From the NCBI GenBank assembly GCA_913020275.1, contig CAJWBV010000042.1, forward strand, positions 1 through 6,966: a stretch of 6,966 nt of DNA, in the 5' to 3' direction. Below the pieces are notes generated by a model. That model was not told the DNA's origin. It worked only from the letters and a program-made list of their open reading frames with translations, and did no database searches. Numbering within the stretch: the stretch's first letter is position 1; every line of letters starts with the position of its first letter. The position numbers and the translations under genes are program-made. This DNA comes from an uncultured Rhodobiaceae bacterium (GTDB lineage: Bacteria; Pseudomonadota; Alphaproteobacteria; RS24). Shown one piece after another: positions 5,892 through 6,966 of the stretch.

Positions 5892-6966
5892 ATGGCTTTT
5901 GTGTTGAGCGAAGAGCAAACCATGTTGCGCGACATGGCAAAACAATTTTTCAGCGAGCAAGTGCCCGTCACAAATTTGCGGCAATTGCGCGATGACGGCA
6001 GCGAAGACGGCTTTGACCGCGATGTTTGGAAACAGATTGTCGAACTGGGCTTTGCGGGAATTTTGATTCCGGAAGAAATGGGCGGCACCGGTTTCGGGCC
6101 GATGGGCATCGGCATTGTCATGCAGGAAGCAGGCCGCACGCTGGCCGCCTCACCGCTGTATTCAACGGCGGTGCTGGGTGCGGGCATGATTATGGCTGCC
6201 GGTTCCGAAAATCAGAAAAAAGAGCTTCTGCCGCAAATTGCCGCCGGCGAATTATTGATGGCACTGGCGATAGACGAAACCAATCATCACAATCCGGCAA
6301 ATATAGCAATGGCAGCGACTCGTGACGGCGAGGATTTCGTTTTGTCCGGCGAGAAAAAATTCGTCATTGACGGCCATATTGCCGAGAAGTTGATTGTTGC
6401 CACACGAACCTCGGGAGAAGCGGGCGACCCAAAAGGTATTTCGGCATTTCTAATCGATGCAAACACACCCGGCGTTACCATCACCCGTACGCATATGGTG
6501 GACACGCGCAATGCGGCCAATATTTCCTTGGGCCTCACACCCGCCCCGAGCATTGCCGGCCACCACCTGCAACTCCAAGGCGATATCACCGCACCTGGTA
6601 GTTTTCTATCCAATGCCATTCCCGCCCAAGTGACTTTGACCGCCGGTGAAGGTCCCAAAGTCGTGACCGCTGTCTTGTACGACGATGCAGGCAATACCTC
6701 GGTGCCTTTTTCCGCCTTCATTGAGTTGGATACTACGCCGCCAGACACCGGACACGTTATCTTGGCGGACGGACGAAGTACGATTAATGCCCGTGAAATT
6801 TCTGTCACCATCAATGATACGAATCCCGACACGATGTCCTTTTGGGAGCGCAGCGGGGCAAGTTGCGTGAACCCCGCCTGTGGTACTCCACAATTTCAAG
6901 CCTTTTCACCTTCGACCAGCTTCACCCTTTCAGAAAACCGCGGAACCAAGACCGTGTGTTGGAAAT
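5892..6966 (+). CDS. Second acyl-CoA dehydrogenase, broken after about residue 213 and fused in frame to Ig-like sequence
   Basis: The ATG at 5892 has GGAG 8 bases upstream (5880-5883), and the frame stays open for 358 codons to the window edge. Residues 1-213 are a normal acyl-CoA dehydrogenase N-terminal and middle region: FVLSEEQTMLRDMAKQFF (3-20), ILIPEEMGGTGFG (57-69), QEAGRTLAASPL (78-89), LSGEKKFVIDGHIAEKLIVA (151-170) and THMVDTRNAANISL (200-213). The usual EPxxGSD signature is replaced by IDETNHHNPA (127-136), typical of the non-catalytic-looking partner subunit in paired dehydrogenases. After NISL one expects a D-x-V segment and then about 165 more residues forming the C-terminal helical domain. 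Instead the frame enters unrelated beta-type sequence. The product as read would lack half the FAD site and could not work as a dehydrogenase. Assembly chimera or recombination is likely. Confidence 0.8.
   Translation, partial: MAFVLSEEQTMLRDMAKQFFSEQVPVTNLRQLRDDGSEDGFDRDVWKQIVELGFAGILIPEEMGGTGFGPMGIGIVMQEAGRTLAASPLYSTAVLGAGMIMAAGSENQKKELLPQIAAGELLMALAIDETNHHNPANIAMAATRDGEDFVLSGEKKFVIDGHIAEKLIVATRTSGEAGDPKGISAFLIDANTPGVTITRTHMVDTRNAANISLGLTPAPSIAGHHLQLQGDITAPGSFLSNAIPAQVTLTAGEGPKVVTAVLYDDAGNTSVPFSAFIELDTTPPDTGHVILADGRSTINAREISVTINDTNPDTMSFWERSGASCVNPACGTPQFQAFSPSTSFTLSENRGTKTVCWK
6531..6966 (+). other. Ig-like extracellular repeat region, foreign to the gene it continues
   Basis: These 145 codons (residues 214-358 of the open frame) have no resemblance to an acyl-CoA dehydrogenase. 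They read as Thr/Ser/Asp-rich beta-sandwich sequence with hallmarks of bacterial surface Ig-like repeats: VVTAVLYDDAGNTS (257-270), the linker IELDTTPPDTG (277-287), and FTLSENRGTKTVCW (344-357), which matches VTLTAGEGPKVV (247-258) at an offset of 97 residues. Three cysteines (C325, C330, C356) appear, against none in residues 1-213. Glycine codons shift from 15 GGC of 22 to 4 GGC of 12. Such domains normally belong to exported adhesin-like or cell-wall-binding proteins, but no signal peptide is attached here. The right end is cut by the window. Confidence 0.7.

Noticed and set aside
6287..6832. Minus-strand open frame (181 codons) crossing the 6530 joint
   Set aside because: I considered whether it could be the real gene of the right end. 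Its translation has no recognisable domain, while the plus frame shows dehydrogenase and Ig-like motifs on the two sides.

Overview
The window looks like a mid-GC chromosomal fragment from an alphaproteobacterium-like genome, probably a metagenome contig. This rests on the kinds of proteins, strong GGAG-type ribosome sites, a GTGA gene overlap and GGC/GCC-rich codon use. No marker gene fixes the taxonomy.

Left part (1-1732, minus strand): the first 16 codons of an unrecognised gene run off the left edge. Next come a YhbS-like GNAT acetyltransferase (73-567) and a CaCA-family Ca2+/Na+ exchanger (785-1732). A 217-base gap between these two holds a possible promoter for the acetyltransferase.

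Right part (1865-6966, plus strand): an AMP-forming acyl-CoA synthetase (1865-3478) overlaps by 4 bases an unusual D-2-hydroxyacid-dehydrogenase-like protein (3475-4551). After a 118-base gap with a promoter candidate comes a full-length acyl-CoA dehydrogenase (4670-5860). A second acyl-CoA dehydrogenase of the partner-subunit type (from 5892) starts 31 bases later. Together they suggest a catabolic cluster: activation of a carboxylic acid to its CoA thioester, then alpha,beta-desaturation by a possible two-gene dehydrogenase. The substrate cannot be read from the sequence.

The main anomaly is at the right end. The second acyl-CoA dehydrogenase is normal up to about residue 213 (base 6530). 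The same open frame then continues, with no stop, into 145 residues of threonine-rich, beta-type sequence resembling bacterial extracellular Ig-like repeats (DTTPP linkers, DDAGN, GTKTV). A cytosolic flavoenzyme cut in the middle and joined to part of a surface protein lacking its secretion signal is unlikely to be one working protein. An assembly chimera is the leading explanation and a real recombination junction the alternative. I saw no RNA gene, CRISPR array or transposase.
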